Positions 4,879 through 5,128 of a DNA stretch of 5,128 nt are shown here, in pieces. Where the stretch lies: NCBI GenBank assembly GCA_902761395.1, contig CACWKJ010000078.1:1-5128 (forward strand). The letters are read 5' to 3'. Under the pieces are notes generated by a model that was given only the letters and a program-made list of their open reading frames with translations, was not told the DNA's origin and searched no databases. The number at the start of each line of letters is the position of its first letter. Position 1 is the first letter of the stretch. Both the position numbers and the translations under genes were made by a program. The stretch comes from an uncultured Elusimicrobium sp. (GTDB lineage Bacteria; Elusimicrobiota; Endomicrobiia; Endomicrobiales; Endomicrobiaceae).

Positions 4879-4996
4879 GCGACCTTAATATTTTGGTTAT
4901 AATTTTGCAACTAACTCAATCGAGTATGCCCTTACGGGATCCATATACACTTCATTCGTTAGTTGCTTCATTCTAACCTAAAATCTTAAGGTCTTT
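4879..4996. repeat. Long palindromic element, copy B (upstream of the TM1266-type promoter)
   Basis: The 118-nt element opens with GCGACC and closes with GGTCTTT, as in copy A. Outer arms at 4881-4899 and 4974-4993 pair with one mismatch and a 1-nt bulge. Perfect inner arms GCAACTAAC (4907-4915) and GTTAGTTGC (4958-4966) follow, then GTAT (4924-4927) with ATAC (4945-4948) and CCC (4929-4931) with GGG (4936-4938). The outer arms resemble copy A, with 20 of the 25 bases at the left end alike by my count, but the inner arms are unrelated. It ends 10 nt before the -35 box of the TM1266-type gene. Confidence 0.75.
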
Positions 4997-5128
4997 AACA
5001 ACAAAATCCTTCAACCGTCGTTCTCGTCTTTTCCATGCATCCATACCTCTATACTTCCACACATCCATACTTCAATTTTGCACAACAAAATTTTTATTTT
5101 ATTATCGAATCATTAATGTTTTTATATT
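4997..5128. other. Non-coding end of the window
   Basis: No gene is supported here. The plus strand is pyrimidine-rich, with two CATCCATAC words (5038-5046 and 5064-5072) in a CTTCCA/TACTTC-rich tract, and then very AT-rich to the end. A frame of 31 codons on the minus strand (start at 5071) runs into copy B but has no ribosome binding site of note and is low-complexity. The next gene lies outside the window. Confidence 0.5.

Noticed and set aside
4066..4996. CRISPR array or insertion sequence
   Set aside because: Only two spaced palindromes with different interiors, no regular short repeats and spacers, and no transposase frame between them.
4978..5071. 31-codon minus-strand frame (MDVWKYRGMDAWKRR...) running into palindrome B
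   Set aside because: Low-complexity purine-rich strand, ends inside the palindromic arm, no convincing ribosome binding site; likely chance.

Overview
The window is AT-rich bacterial DNA with dense, Shine-Dalgarno-led coding on both strands. It uses the standard genetic code: TGA is a stop and Trp is TGG. The [FeFe]-hydrogenase maturation genes point to a strict or facultative anaerobe with hydrogen metabolism. Low GC, a Sec-exported small protein and dispersed intergenic palindromes of the GTCATTCTGAA / GTCATTGCG type would fit a gut or sediment lineage such as Elusimicrobiota, but this placement is only an inference; no marker gene settles it.

Left half, plus strand (about 70-2517): a probable four-gene operon. 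A sigma70-like promoter precedes a secreted protein of unknown function (138-728). Two small paralogous membrane proteins of the superinfection-immunity (Imm_superinfect) type follow (743-949 and 978-1268), then an OFA-family MFS transporter (1265-2458) whose start overlaps the preceding stop by ATGA. A strong hairpin terminator at 2481-2517 can work in both directions and closes the operon. A composite dispersed repeat (2533-2580) lies between it and the convergent hydG.

Right half, minus strand (about 4868 down to 2588): a [FeFe]-hydrogenase maturation locus. It begins with a perfect-consensus promoter (TTGACA-N17-TATAAT, 4840-4868). A leader of about 140 nt follows and ends in an intrinsic terminator (4695-4726) only 16 nt before the ATG of a TM1266-family hydrogenase-system regulator (4412-4678). 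That gene ends inside its own terminator hairpin. After 372 nt of repeats comes hydG (2588-4039), the radical-SAM tyrosine lyase that makes the CO and cyanide ligands of the H-cluster, with all six signature cysteines. The other maturases (hydE, hydF) and the hydrogenase itself are not in the window.

The most unusual material is non-coding. (1) The TM1266 leader looks like a transcription-attenuation switch: its first nucleotides are perfectly complementary over 9 nt to the 5' arm and loop of the terminator, and can alternatively close a helix around the middle of the leader. (2) Two long palindromic elements of about 120 nt (4066-4189 and 4879-4996) share their ends, have unrelated but self-complementary interiors, and show compensatory changes. 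Both lie directly upstream of a hydrogenase-maturation gene, in the same orientation.
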